Position numbers and translations under genes: made by a program. From Friedmanniella luteola (GTDB taxonomy: Bacteria; Actinomycetota; Actinomycetes; Propionibacteriales; Propionibacteriaceae): a DNA stretch of 64,000 bases. The notes below the pieces were generated by a model that saw only the letters and a list, made by a program, of their open reading frames with translations, had not been told where the DNA came from and made no database searches. The stretch's first letter is position 1; every line of letters starts with the position of its first letter. The DNA lies in the NCBI RefSeq assembly GCF_900105065.1, contig NZ_LT629749.1, positions 4,588,001 to 4,652,000 on the forward strand. The letters run 5' to 3'. Of the stretch, positions 16,157 through 23,950 are shown piece by piece.

Positions 16157-18019
16157 TCAGGACGCAGCGGGCTCCGGGGTCGGGCGTGGTCGCAGGGTCG
16201 AGAGGTCGAGCTGGTCGGCCGGCGCCGGGCGGGCGTAGAGGTAGCCCTGGGCGTGGGTGGCGCCCAGCTCGCGCAGCACGTCGGCCTGGCTCACGCGCTC
16301 CACGCCCTCGACGACCACCCGGAGGCCCAGCTCGTGGCCCATGGTCAGCAGCGCCTGCATGAACCGCCGGGTGCGCGGGTTCGTGTCGACGTCGGAGGTG
16401 AACCCGCGGTCGATCTTGACGACGTCGAGGGGGATCGTCCGCAGGTGCAGCAGGGAGGAGTAGCCCGTGCCGAAGTCGTCGAGGGCCAGCCGGAACCCCG
16501 CTGCGTGCAGCTCCTCGGCGATGACGGCCGCGGCGTCCGGGTCGTCGAGCAGGGCGTCCTCGGTGATCTCGAGGGTCAGCTGACGGGGGTGGACCCCGGC
16601 CCCGAGCACCTGAGCGGTCAGCTGACCGGGGAAGGCCGGGTCCTTCAGCAGCCCGGGCGGGACGTTGACCGCGACCCGGAGCCGGTCGTGGCCCAGCGTG
16701 CGGCGCCACTGCCGCAGCTGGGCGCACGCCCGGCCGACCATCAGCGTCGTGAGCGCCGGCAGCAGCCGGCTGCGGGCGGCCAACGGGATGAAGACGTCGG
16801 GGCCCACCGGGCGTCCCTGGTGGGTCCACCGCGCCAGGCACTCGACCCCGACCACGGTCAGGGTGTCCAGGGCGACGACGGGCTGGTAGACCTCCTGGAT
16901 CTCACCGTTCTCGATGGCCTCGCGCAGGGGCTCGCGGAGCTGCAGGTCGCGCGCCTCGGGCAGCCGCATCGTCGGCTGGTAGACGGTGGACTGGAACTTC
17001 CCGCCCCTCTTCGCCGTGTAGAGCGCGACGTCGGCCTGGGTGAGGAGGACCTCCGCCCCGACGCCGTGGGTCCCGGGCTCGAGGGCGGCGACGCCCACGC
17101 TGACCCCCACCTTGATCCGCTGGCCACCGACCTGGAAGGGCTCGTCGAGGGCCGCCATGACCCGCTCGGCGACCCGCTGGGCTCCCTGCAGACCTCCTCG
17201 ACCGCCGCTGGGCTCCAGGAGGACGGCGAACTCGTCGCCCCCCATCCGGGCGAGCGTGTCCCCGGCCCGCACCGCCGCCTGCAGCCGCCGGGAGAGCCCG
17301 ACAAGCAGCGCGTCCCCGCCGCCGTGGCCGAAGGCGTCGTTGACCGCCTTGAAGTCGTCGACGTCCAGGGTCAGGACGGCGACCGGGCGCTGGTCGCGCG
17401 CGTGCAGGGCGAGGGCGTGCTCGAGCCGGTCGTAGAACAGGGCACGGTTCGGCAGGCTCGTCAGCTCGTCGTGGAAGGCCCGCCAGCGGAGGGTGGCCTC
17501 CCGCTCCCGGGCGTCCAGCTGCAGCCGCTCACCGGTGAGGATCTGCCCCAGGAGCGTGGCCAGCAGCTGCAGGAGGGGAGCATGCCGCTCGAGGACCGCG
17601 CTCTCCTGCCGGTCCGGGTCGGACGCGCACAGCGTGCCGAAGAGCTCGCCGTCGCCCGTCCGGATCGGCACCCCGACGTAGGCGCCGACGGCCAGGCCGG
17701 CAGCGGCGCTGAGGGCGGCATACCGGGGCACCGCCCTGATGTCGGCCGCGAGCTGCGGGGCGAGCCCGGCGACCATGTACTGGCAGAAGGACTCCGACCA
17801 CGCGTTGGAGTCGCCCACCGCGGCGCGGCCGCTCTGGTCGCGCAGGTGCAGGTAGACCTGTCGGTCACCCTCGGCGTCGTGGGCCGTGACCGCCCAGAAG
17901 CTCATCGGGATCAGGGTCCGCAGGTAGTCGAGCACGCGTTCCGACGCCTCGTCGAACGACATCAGGGCCGTCAGCGCCGGCGGCACCAGGGCCTGCTCGG
18001 TGGTCGCCCCTGCGGTCAT
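16157..18019 (-). CDS. GAF-GGDEF-EAL cyclic-di-GMP signalling protein
   Basis: Soluble dual-domain c-di-GMP protein of 620 aa. An N-terminal GAF-type sensor domain occupies about 15-165. A GGDEF domain with intact GGDEF (RMGGDEFAVLL) follows, and an RxxD inhibitory site (RAGD) lies exactly five residues before it, so cyclase activity with product inhibition is plausible. In the C-terminal EAL domain the signature reads ECL (VGVECLARW); the metal-binding Glu is kept, and the second motif DDFGTGYSSL and EITED are intact, so phosphodiesterase activity is also plausible. The ATG at 18019 is the likely start, with a weak upstream site. The net activity is unknown. Confidence 0.88.
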   Translation of the reverse strand: MTAGATTEQALVPPALTALMSFDEASERVLDYLRTLIPMSFWAVTAHDAEGDRQVYLHLRDQSGRAAVGDSNAWSESFCQYMVAGLAPQLAADIRAVPRYAALSAAAGLAVGAYVGVPIRTGDGELFGTLCASDPDRQESAVLERHAPLLQLLATLLGQILTGERLQLDAREREATLRWRAFHDELTSLPNRALFYDRLEHALALHARDQRPVAVLTLDVDDFKAVNDAFGHGGGDALLVGLSRRLQAAVRAGDTLARMGGDEFAVLLEPSGGRGGLQGAQRVAERVMAALDEPFQVGGQRIKVGVSVGVAALEPGTHGVGAEVLLTQADVALYTAKRGGKFQSTVYQPTMRLPEARDLQLREPLREAIENGEIQEVYQPVVALDTLTVVGVECLARWTHQGRPVGPDVFIPLAARSRLLPALTTLMVGRACAQLRQWRRTLGHDRLRVAVNVPPGLLKDPAFPGQLTAQVLGAGVHPRQLTLEITEDALLDDPDAAAVIAEELHAAGFRLALDDFGTGYSSLLHLRTIPLDVVKIDRGFTSDVDTNPRTRRFMQALLTMGHELGLRVVVEGVERVSQADVLRELGATHAQGYLYARPAPADQLDLSTLRPRPTPEPAAS

Positions 18020-18194
18020 CGGGTTCCGTCCGTCGACGGCCCACGGAAGTGCCGGGACCGGTCCTCGACGCACCTGGCGCGCTGGTCGAGCTGCCATCCC
18101 CCGAGGAGTGCGTCCGGCGATCATAGCCACACGGGACGGCCGACCCCGACGACCGAGGCCGGGCAGCGCGCTGCGGCGAGGTGGGACAGGAGGG

Positions 18195-18238
18195 GTGGGC
18201 CTCAGTGGACGTGAACCACTGACCTCTGCCTCATCAGG
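18195..18238 (+). repeat. Partial copy of the tRNA-Ile 3' half (attachment-site-like)
   Basis: This 44-nt stretch matches 22371-22414, the 3' half of the tRNA-Ile gene from anticodon stem to acceptor end, at 41 of 44 positions and in the same orientation. The 5' half of the tRNA is absent. A direct repeat of a tRNA 3' end some 4.2 kb away on its downstream side is the usual trace of integration by a tyrosine recombinase. The gap 18020-18194 upstream shows nothing else recognisable. Confidence 0.82.
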
Positions 18239-18397
18239 TCGACCTCGACGGGCGGAGCCAGCCAGTTGTGAGCGTGGTGTCGGGCCACCGTGGTCCAGGC
18301 GCGTCGGCGGTCAGGCGACCTGGTAGTCACTCACGTCGTCACGCAGCGGCTCGATGCAGTGCCTTGCGTTGCGGGCCTAGGAAGCACGGCTGAGGCA

Positions 18398-18676
18398 TCA
18401 GCGACCGAACCGACCGGTCCTTCGCTTCGAGTCCCAGCGAGCAAGCTGGTGAAGGTCGGACTCGTCGTACCCGACCGATGCCATGGCCTGCTGGATCTGC
18501 GCTAGAGACACACCTGTGGCCTCTAGTTCCGCCAGGAGGGGAGGCAGCATCGCCTCGGTCTGACTCGTTCGAGCCCAGCCGTTGTTTCCCACCACGTCCA
18601 GGTGGTTCAGCAGAGTGGACTGCTCATCGGTGAAGCCCAGCCCTTCGACGTTCGGTGGTTTGCGAACCACGTCCAC
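18398..18676 (-). CDS. Small hypothetical protein inside the tRNA-Ile element
   Basis: A 92-aa protein of natural-looking composition with a helical core (EAMLPPLLAELEATGVSLAQ, IQQAMASVGYDESDLHQLAR) and a basic C-terminus (WDSKRRTGRFGR). No signal peptide or membrane segment. I do not recognise a family. The codon usage is less GC-biased than neighbouring core genes, fitting acquired DNA. The start could be GTG at 18676 or GTG at 18670; a TAGCGT box ends 6 nt before the latter, which would suit a leaderless transcript. The flanking gap 18239-18397 shows nothing recognisable. Confidence 0.55.
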   Translation of the reverse strand: MDVVRKPPNVEGLGFTDEQSTLLNHLDVVGNNGWARTSQTEAMLPPLLAELEATGVSLAQIQQAMASVGYDESDLHQLARWDSKRRTGRFGR

Positions 18677-19116
18677 ACGCTACGCGGGGCGGCGCGGCCC
18701 GCAGCGAAGCGAGGACACGCGCCGTCGGCCGAGCGTAGCGAGGCCCTTGATCTAGAAGAGCCAGACGCAGCAGTGCACGCCCTGGGCCCTGTGCCTCCAG
18801 GGTCCTGGACCGCTGCCCGGGGCCGCTTGTCCTGTGGCCGCTGAGACGCCCGCCAGGGGAGCTCGTCCCGGCTGCGCGCAACCGGGCCGGGGGTCGCCTC
18901 ACGGCAACCGAGGGCCGGCAGTAGCGTTCAAGCCGACGTCGAGGCTTCAACCACGTGGTCCACATCGACGCCACAGGCCTCAAGGGGCTGCTCATGCCAT
19001 GTCCGCTCTGCGCGGGACCGCTTCGTCTGGAGAATCTCGACCGTCCGTCTACGTGGGTGGTGAACAGCTCGAAGAATGCGAGCTTGCCGAAGCTTCGGCC
19101 GCCCGGGTCAGGGCCG
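18677..19116. other. Island stretch without intact genes
   Basis: No supported gene. It holds short degenerate words CAGCGAAGCGAGGA and CGAGCGTAGCGAGGC near 18707-18745. Frames here are open only because of high GC and show no family similarity. Confidence 0.5.
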
Positions 19117-19359
19117 GTCACAGTGTTCGCCAGCGACGGCGTGTCCTGGGGTGTCGACCAGATCCAGTACCGAGACAACGCAGGCCCTTGCCCGGACGCC
19201 TGCCAGGCCCGGACGGTGGCCCAGGTCGGGGACGCTTCCCGGGCGGCCGATCGGTGGCCCTGCAGGGCCCGCGTCGCCACCGAGCTTGGTGTCGGCACCA
19301 GCCTGTCCCTGCCGGTGACCGGAGCCGACGACACCTACGGGGCGCTCGACCTGGAAGCG
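19117..19359 (+). pseudogene. Remnant of a GAF domain from a GAF-ANTAR-type regulator
   Basis: The translation contains VTVFASDGVSWGVDQIQYRD, NAGPCPDACQARTV, RWPCRARVATELGVGTSLSL and TYGALDLEA. This follows the order of the GAF domain in actinobacterial GAF-ANTAR antiterminators (typically ...LDxLQYxLGEGPCLDA...RWPxFAxxAxxLGVRSxLSLPL...GALNLYA). The start of the domain and the entire ANTAR helix bundle are missing, and the frame runs on into unrelated Arg/Pro-rich sequence. I therefore call it a decayed fragment. The region 19360-19640 shows nothing else. Confidence 0.62.
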
Positions 19360-19640
19360 TGCGCCGGGACCGGCGCGGGAGAACCCCCGGACGTCGCCGC
19401 GTCAGGCCCGCGACGCCCGGGGCTGGCTTACGGCCGGAGGTCGAGCCCGCGGCTTCGATCCCTCCCGATCGTCGCCGCTCCCCCGAAATCTGCTGCAAGC
19501 CCAGATCTGTGTGTCCGCAGTCCGATCGTGAGGTACCGCGGGCACCAGCAGCGATATCCAACACTCAGGCTGCACCCCGGCGCATCGGCAGAACGGCCGA
19601 TCAGGCCAGGTGGCGCGGGCGGCGCGGGGTGGGGGGCCCG

Positions 19641-20786
19641 ATGAAACCATCAGCGGACGCAGGGCGGATCGCGACCGAGGTGTCGCAGATCGCGGCGACG
19701 CCGGGCAGCCCGGCTGAACGTGCTGCAGCGCTGCTCGAGCCGCTGCACCGGCTGCTGTCGTTCGACGGGGCGTGGCTGGCGCTGCGCGACGAGCAGCGCC
19801 GCGGACACCGCCCACTGGTCAGCCTCGGCTGGGACCAGCGCACCGCCGCCTACCTGGACGGACCGGTCCTGGTCGACGAGATCGAACAACTCGGGATGAC
19901 CCACTCCCGCACCCCGCTCCGGGTCGCCGACTCCCCCACTCACGTTACCGAGATGCGCGCCTGGGCCGAGTGCCTGCTGCCGGCCGGCTTCCGCGAAGGC
20001 CTGGGCCTGTGCCTGTTCTCCGCTGACGGTCGGCACCTGGGGTTGCTGGGCCTGTTCACCGGCACCCCCACCGCCCCGTCCGACGCCGCCCGCGACCTGC
20101 TCGCCGCCCTCGGCCCCACGCTGGCCCGGGCCATCGACCCCCTGCGCTCGGCCGCAGCAGCGGTGCAGCTGGTGCACGGCGCGACCGCCGCGGTGATCCT
20201 CACCCGAACAGGCGGCGTGCAGGCGCTGCCCGGGCTGCCCGATCACGCCGCGTTGCGCCCCGGCTCCCCCGTGCTGGCCGCGGCCCACGAGATGCTCGAC
20301 GGGCCGCAGACCTCGTTCCTGCACCCCGCACCGGCAGAGCCCGGAGGCTATCTGCGTGTGACCGCCCTGGACGGGCCCGACAACGCCCCGCCCCACCTGA
20401 GCGCGATCGTCGTGCTCTCACCGTGCGGCGACCTGCAAGCGCTGACCCGCCGCGAGCTCGAGGTCCTCGGCCTGCTGATCGCCGGCTGCCACAACGCCGA
20501 GGCTGCTCAACGCCTCGCCGTCACCCAGCGCACCATCGCCACCCACATCGAACACATCCTCATCAAGCTCGACGCCGACACCCGAGCACTCGCCGCCGTC
20601 CGCGCCCAACGACGCGGGCTCTACATCCCACCCACACTCCTGGCATGCACGACCAGCCCACCCCAGAGCCGAGAGCGAACCCCTCGACAAACACCGAAGA
20701 ACCCGGACGTCCTTGATCTGGGTGAACGGAGGAGCCTCGGGGACGTCCGGAAGGTCGCGCCTGTGCCGAGGCCCGCCGCCGGGTAG
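19641..20786 (+). CDS. GAF-like LuxR-family transcriptional regulator
   Basis: A 381-aa protein. Residues 10-170 resemble a GAF sensor (ERAAALLEPLHRLLSFDGAW, PAGFREGLGLCLFSADGRHL, GLLGLFTGTP). A linker follows, then a LuxR helix-turn-helix at about 265-325 (LTRRELEVLGLLIAGCHNAE, RTIATHIEHILIKLDA). The last 45 residues are Pro/Arg-rich and look like read-through beyond the natural domain end. The ATG at 19641 follows a G-rich site. It is the best-preserved regulator inside the tRNA-Ile element. Ligand and targets are unknown; the aldo/keto reductase 79 nt downstream is the obvious candidate target. Confidence 0.78.
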   Translation: MKPSADAGRIATEVSQIAATPGSPAERAAALLEPLHRLLSFDGAWLALRDEQRRGHRPLVSLGWDQRTAAYLDGPVLVDEIEQLGMTHSRTPLRVADSPTHVTEMRAWAECLLPAGFREGLGLCLFSADGRHLGLLGLFTGTPTAPSDAARDLLAALGPTLARAIDPLRSAAAAVQLVHGATAAVILTRTGGVQALPGLPDHAALRPGSPVLAAAHEMLDGPQTSFLHPAPAEPGGYLRVTALDGPDNAPPHLSAIVVLSPCGDLQALTRRELEVLGLLIAGCHNAEAAQRLAVTQRTIATHIEHILIKLDADTRALAAVRAQRRGLYIPPTLLACTTSPPQSRERTPRQTPKNPDVLDLGERRSLGDVRKVAPVPRPAAG

Positions 20787-20864
20787 GAGGATGGCGGGAT
20801 GCGGGGTCCCCGGGATGTCCCGGCCCGCGTCCCACCGCAGCACACGGAAGGAAAGGGATCGCAG

Positions 20865-21698
20865 ATGCGACGGATCGCGCTGCCGAGCGGGGAGTCCGTC
20901 CCCGTGCTGGGCCAGGGCACCTGGGGCTGGGGGGAGGACCCCGGTCGCCGCGGCGACGAGGTCGCGGCTCTGCGCACCGGCCTGGACCTGGGCATGACCC
21001 TGGTCGACACTGCCGAGATGTACGCCGGCGGCGGCGCGGAGGAGGTGCTCGGTGAGGCACTGGCGGGTCGCCGCGACTCGGCGTTCGTGGTCAGCAAGGT
21101 GCTGCCGTCGCACGCGTCGCGTTCCGGTACGATCTCTGCCTGCGAGCGCAGCCTGGAGCGCCTGCGCACCGACCGGATCGATCTCTACCTGCTGCACTGG
21201 CAGGGCGGGCACCCGCTCGAGGACACCCTCGCGGCCTTCCAACAGCTGGTCGACGTCGGGAAGATCCGGTACTGGGGCGTCAGCAACTTCGACTACCTCG
21301 CCCTCACCGACCTCCTGGACCTGCCGGGCAGCGGCGGGCTGGCCACCGACCAGGTGCTGTACAACCTGTCGCGGCGGGGGCCGGAGTACGACCTGCTGCC
21401 CTGGTGCGCCGACCACGAGCTGCCGGTGATGGCGTACTCGCCGATCGAGCAGGGCCGCATCCTGGGCGACGCGACGCTGGGCGATGTCGCGGCCCGGCAC
21501 GGCATCAGCCCGGCGGCGGCGGCCCTGGCCTGGGTGCTGCGCCGCGACTCGCTCTGCACCATCCCCAAGGCGAGCAACCCGGAGCACGTGCGCGACAACG
21601 CCACGGCCCTGGACGCGGAGCTGACCCGCGAGGACCTGGATGCTCTCGACCGTGCGTTCCCGCCGCCGAACGGACCGCGGCCACTGGAGATCTTGTGA
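20865..21698 (+). CDS. Aldo/keto reductase
   Basis: A 277-aa NADPH-dependent oxidoreductase of the AKR TIM-barrel family. The catalytic tetrad is visible: Asp and Tyr in VDTAEMYAGG, Lys in FVVSKVLPSH and His in LYLLHWQGG. Cofactor-binding segments near the C-terminus read CTIPKASNPEHVRDN. Closest in look to the AKR5/YeaE-like group acting on small aldehydes such as methylglyoxal, but the substrate cannot be fixed. The ATG at 20865 was chosen for its AAGGAAAGGGA site; the frame is open 22 codons further 5'. Intact, unlike its neighbours in the element. Confidence 0.88.
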   Translation: MRRIALPSGESVPVLGQGTWGWGEDPGRRGDEVAALRTGLDLGMTLVDTAEMYAGGGAEEVLGEALAGRRDSAFVVSKVLPSHASRSGTISACERSLERLRTDRIDLYLLHWQGGHPLEDTLAAFQQLVDVGKIRYWGVSNFDYLALTDLLDLPGSGGLATDQVLYNLSRRGPEYDLLPWCADHELPVMAYSPIEQGRILGDATLGDVAARHGISPAAAALAWVLRRDSLCTIPKASNPEHVRDNATALDAELTREDLDALDRAFPPPNGPRPLEIL

Positions 21699-21922
21699 TC
21701 TGCCGGAGGGTGCAGCCCGGTCCGCACGAGGACCAGGAAGCCCCCGGCGTCAAACCCCGGGTCGGGAGATCGGGCCGAGTCAGCTCGTCACCTCTTCCTG
21801 ACCCGGTACACGCCTTGACCTGGTCCACCACACCAGCACCTCGGGCGCGGTGACAACTTCAGGGCTGCCCGAGGATCACGTCGCGCGGGCCAGAAGATCC
21901 CGAACCGGGACCCGAGCCCGCT

Positions 21923-22157
21923 GCTCAGGACGACGGCGGCGGGTCGGTCGGCGACTTGGAACTGTTCTTCGACCTCGTGTTCGTCTACGCCATGTCGCAG
22001 GTGACCGAGCTGGTGCTGGCTGACGCTGGCAGCGAGCGCACTCCCGACCGCGTTCAGCACTGGGGTCCTCGTCTTCGGGCTTGCACTGCTCGCCGTCCGC
22101 GTCATTCACCTCGTGATGTTCGGCGTGGCAGTCCGGACAACGTCGCTTTCACGCTGA
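21923..22157 (+). pseudogene. Remnant of a low-temperature-requirement A (LtrA)-like protein
   Basis: One frame encodes DLELFFDLVFVYAMSQVTEL followed by VLAD, the unmistakable N-terminal signature of LtrA-family membrane proteins. From about 22020 a different frame continues with a hydrophobic stretch (LTLAASALPTAFSTGVLVFG, ALLAVRVIHLVMF) that would fit the last helices of the same family, then stops at 22157. A full LtrA is about 350-400 aa, so most of the gene has been deleted and the ends are joined out of frame. The rest of 21699-22371 shows nothing intact. Confidence 0.62.
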
Positions 22158-22371
22158 CCCGTTACGGCGGTCTCTTCGAGGACGGGTCGGATGAGGCGGT
22201 CGATCGCCTGCATGCGCTGCTGAGGAGCCGGGTGAGCCGACCGCCATACGTGGTCGAGCTGCGAGAAGAAGGGTCCCGGTGAGTCCCGCACGCCCCCGAG
22301 GCCGACGGGCTGCGGAAGACCTGCCGGAAGCGGCCTAGCCCTCGCCCTGGTCAGCGAGGATTCGGGGTGGG

Positions 22372-22445
22372 TGGGCCTAAGTGGACTTGAACCACTGACC
22401 TCTGCCTTATCAGGGCAGCGCTCTAACCGACTGAGCTATAGGCCC
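22372..22445 (-). tRNA. tRNA-Ile (GAT)
   Basis: A 74-nt cloverleaf read on the minus strand: acceptor GGGCCTA / TAGGCCC, D stem GCTC / GAGC, anticodon stem CTGCC / GGCAG around CTGATAA (anticodon GAT), variable loop AGGTC, T stem AGTGG / CCACT with loop TTCAAGT, discriminator A. The CCA end is not encoded. It lies downstream of gyrB-gyrA-DUF3566, its usual place in actinobacteria. Its 3' half is duplicated at 18195-18238, marking it as an integration site. Confidence 0.96.
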
Positions 22446-22501
22446 GCGAGACTTCCGCGGTGCGCCCCGGGTGGCCGGTGCGACTCGCAAGGTTAGCCCA
22501 T

Positions 22502-22533
22502 GGCCGCGGACCGCCTCAAATCGGTCCGCGGCC
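22502..22533 (-). terminator. Terminator of the gyrA/DUF3566 transcript
   Basis: Perfect 12-bp inverted repeat GGCCGCGGACCG / CGGTCCGCGGCC with an 8-nt loop (CCTCAAAT), just after the DUF3566 stop. No T-run follows. Confidence 0.7.
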
Positions 22534-22540
22534 GGCGGGC

Positions 22541-23947
22541 TCAGTCCTCGGCGAGGGTGATCTCCAGCCCGCCGAGCATGGTGGCGGCGAGGTTGTAGAG
22601 GAACGACCCCAGCGTGGCCAGCGCGGTGAAGATGACGACGTCCACGCAGGCGAGCAGCGCGGCGATGCCCATCACCCGCTGGGTGTTGATGTAGTCCTCC
22701 ACCCGGAACGGCGTCGTGTCCCCCGGCGTCGAGACGACGCTGGCGACGATGTCGTTGACCGAGGCGAACAGGCCCGACGCGCTGAGCACGGCCCAGACCG
22801 CGTAGACGGCGACGACCAGCATGATGCCGGCGGCGATGGAGAACAGGAAGGACGTCTTCATCACCGACCACGGGTCCAGCCGGCTCAGCCGGAGCCGGGC
22901 CTTGCGGGTCCGCCGGGCCGGGGTGGCCGCGGGCGCCGGGCCGGCGGCCAGGGTCTCGGCCGGCTTCGGGCCGCCCGCCGGCGTGGTCGTGGGCAGCAGG
23001 GCGGTGGAGCTGGTCGGGGCGACCGCGCCGGTGGTGGCCGCACCGGCCGGCACGCCCGGGCGCGACGCCGGCGCGGACGCGGGCTGGGGTCGCTCGCCGA
23101 TCCGGTACTGCTGCGGACCGGGGTGGGCCGGGGCCGAGGGTGCGGCCGTGACCGGGGCCGTCGCGGTGACGCCCGGCCGCGGGCCGGCAGCCCCCGTGGA
23201 GGGCGAGGCCGGCTGAGCCGTCCGGGCCGCCGGAGCGGTGACACCGGTGGCGGCGGCGGGTGCCGACCCGTCCGCCTCGGCGCCGTCGGCCGGGGCGTGG
23301 TCGTCGGACTTCCGCTCGATCCCGAGGGCGTCGGTCAGCCGCTGCCAGAGCGGGACCTTCGGCCCGCCGGCGGTCGTCGGCGCGGCCGGCTTCGCTGCCG
23401 CGGTGGCGGCACCCGCCGCGGCGGCGGTCCGCGGGGCGGCGCTCGGGTTGGTCGCGGCCGGACCGGCCACGTCGGAACCGGGGCGTCCGCCGGCGGGGCG
23501 GGCCTGGGCGGGCCGGCCGGCCGGCGGACCCGCGGTGGTCGCGCCCGGGCCGGGGCGGGCCGAACCAGCGGGCGGGGCCGCCGGGGGCTGCGGGGTCTGC
23601 CGTCCGCCGAGAGGCGGCGGGGTCCACCCGGAGGCGCTCGGCTGGGGACCGGAGGGCCGCGTGGCGCCGGGGGCGGGCTGGGCCGGGGCGCCGGCCCGGG
23701 GGCTGCCCGGGGCGTGCGCACCCTGGCTGCCGTTCCCGCTGGTGGTGCCCGGCTCGGACTGGCTCTGGGCCGTCCGGGTCTTCGACGGGCTGGCGCTGGC
23801 CGGACCCCGGGGAGCGGGAGGGGTCGCCGCGGGGCGCTCGGCGCCGTCACCCGGCCGGACCGCCGGGATCTGGGCGGTCGGCCGGTCATCCTCGGTCACC
23901 GGAGTCCGGCGCGCGGGACCGCTGGGTCCCTGGTTGCCTTCACTCAC
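22541..23947 (-). CDS. DUF3566 membrane protein downstream of gyrA
   Basis: A 468-aa protein in two parts. Residues 1-330 are a Pro/Ala/Gly/Thr-rich, low-complexity cytoplasmic region, probably disordered. The C-terminal 130 residues are the DUF3566 domain, with a basic lead-in (RRTRKARLRLSRLDPWSVMK), a transmembrane helix (FLFSIAAGIMLVVAVYAVWAVL), an extracytoplasmic loop and a second helix (IAALLACVDVVIFTALATLG). DUF3566 genes sit after gyrA in most actinobacteria; a role in envelope growth has been suggested but is not settled. The GTG start follows GGAGGAG and is 3 nt from the gyrA stop, so the two are co-transcribed. Confidence 0.9.
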   Translation of the reverse strand: MSEGNQGPSGPARRTPVTEDDRPTAQIPAVRPGDGAERPAATPPAPRGPASASPSKTRTAQSQSEPGTTSGNGSQGAHAPGSPRAGAPAQPAPGATRPSGPQPSASGWTPPPLGGRQTPQPPAAPPAGSARPGPGATTAGPPAGRPAQARPAGGRPGSDVAGPAATNPSAAPRTAAAAGAATAAAKPAAPTTAGGPKVPLWQRLTDALGIERKSDDHAPADGAEADGSAPAAATGVTAPAARTAQPASPSTGAAGPRPGVTATAPVTAAPSAPAHPGPQQYRIGERPQPASAPASRPGVPAGAATTGAVAPTSSTALLPTTTPAGGPKPAETLAAGPAPAATPARRTRKARLRLSRLDPWSVMKTSFLFSIAAGIMLVVAVYAVWAVLSASGLFASVNDIVASVVSTPGDTTPFRVEDYINTQRVMGIAALLACVDVVIFTALATLGSFLYNLAATMLGGLEITLAED

Positions 23948-23950
23948 TGC

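Larger units (their letters stand above)
18195..22414. mobile_element. Eroded integrative element in tRNA-Ile
   Basis: About 4.2 kb bounded by the tRNA-Ile 3' half (22371-22414) and its 44-nt direct repeat (18195-18238). The content is unlike the dense operons on both sides: long stretches without intact genes, remnants of a GAF-ANTAR-type regulator and of an LtrA-type protein, one LuxR regulator, one aldo/keto reductase and a small unknown gene. No integrase or excisionase frame was found, so the element is probably immobile. It separates tRNA-Ile from whatever followed it; a tRNA-Ala gene, often next in actinobacteria, is not visible. Confidence 0.68.

Noticed and set aside
18195-18238. Possible second tRNA gene
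   Set aside because: Only the 3' half from the anticodon stem on is present; the D arm and 5' acceptor strand are absent, so it cannot fold as a tRNA and is better explained as an integration duplicate.
18834-19640. N-terminal extension of the GAF-LuxR regulator back to 18834
   Set aside because: The added 269 residues are Arg/Pro/Gly-rich with no domain, and overlap the GAF-ANTAR remnant in another frame; the GAF similarity starts after the ATG at 19641.
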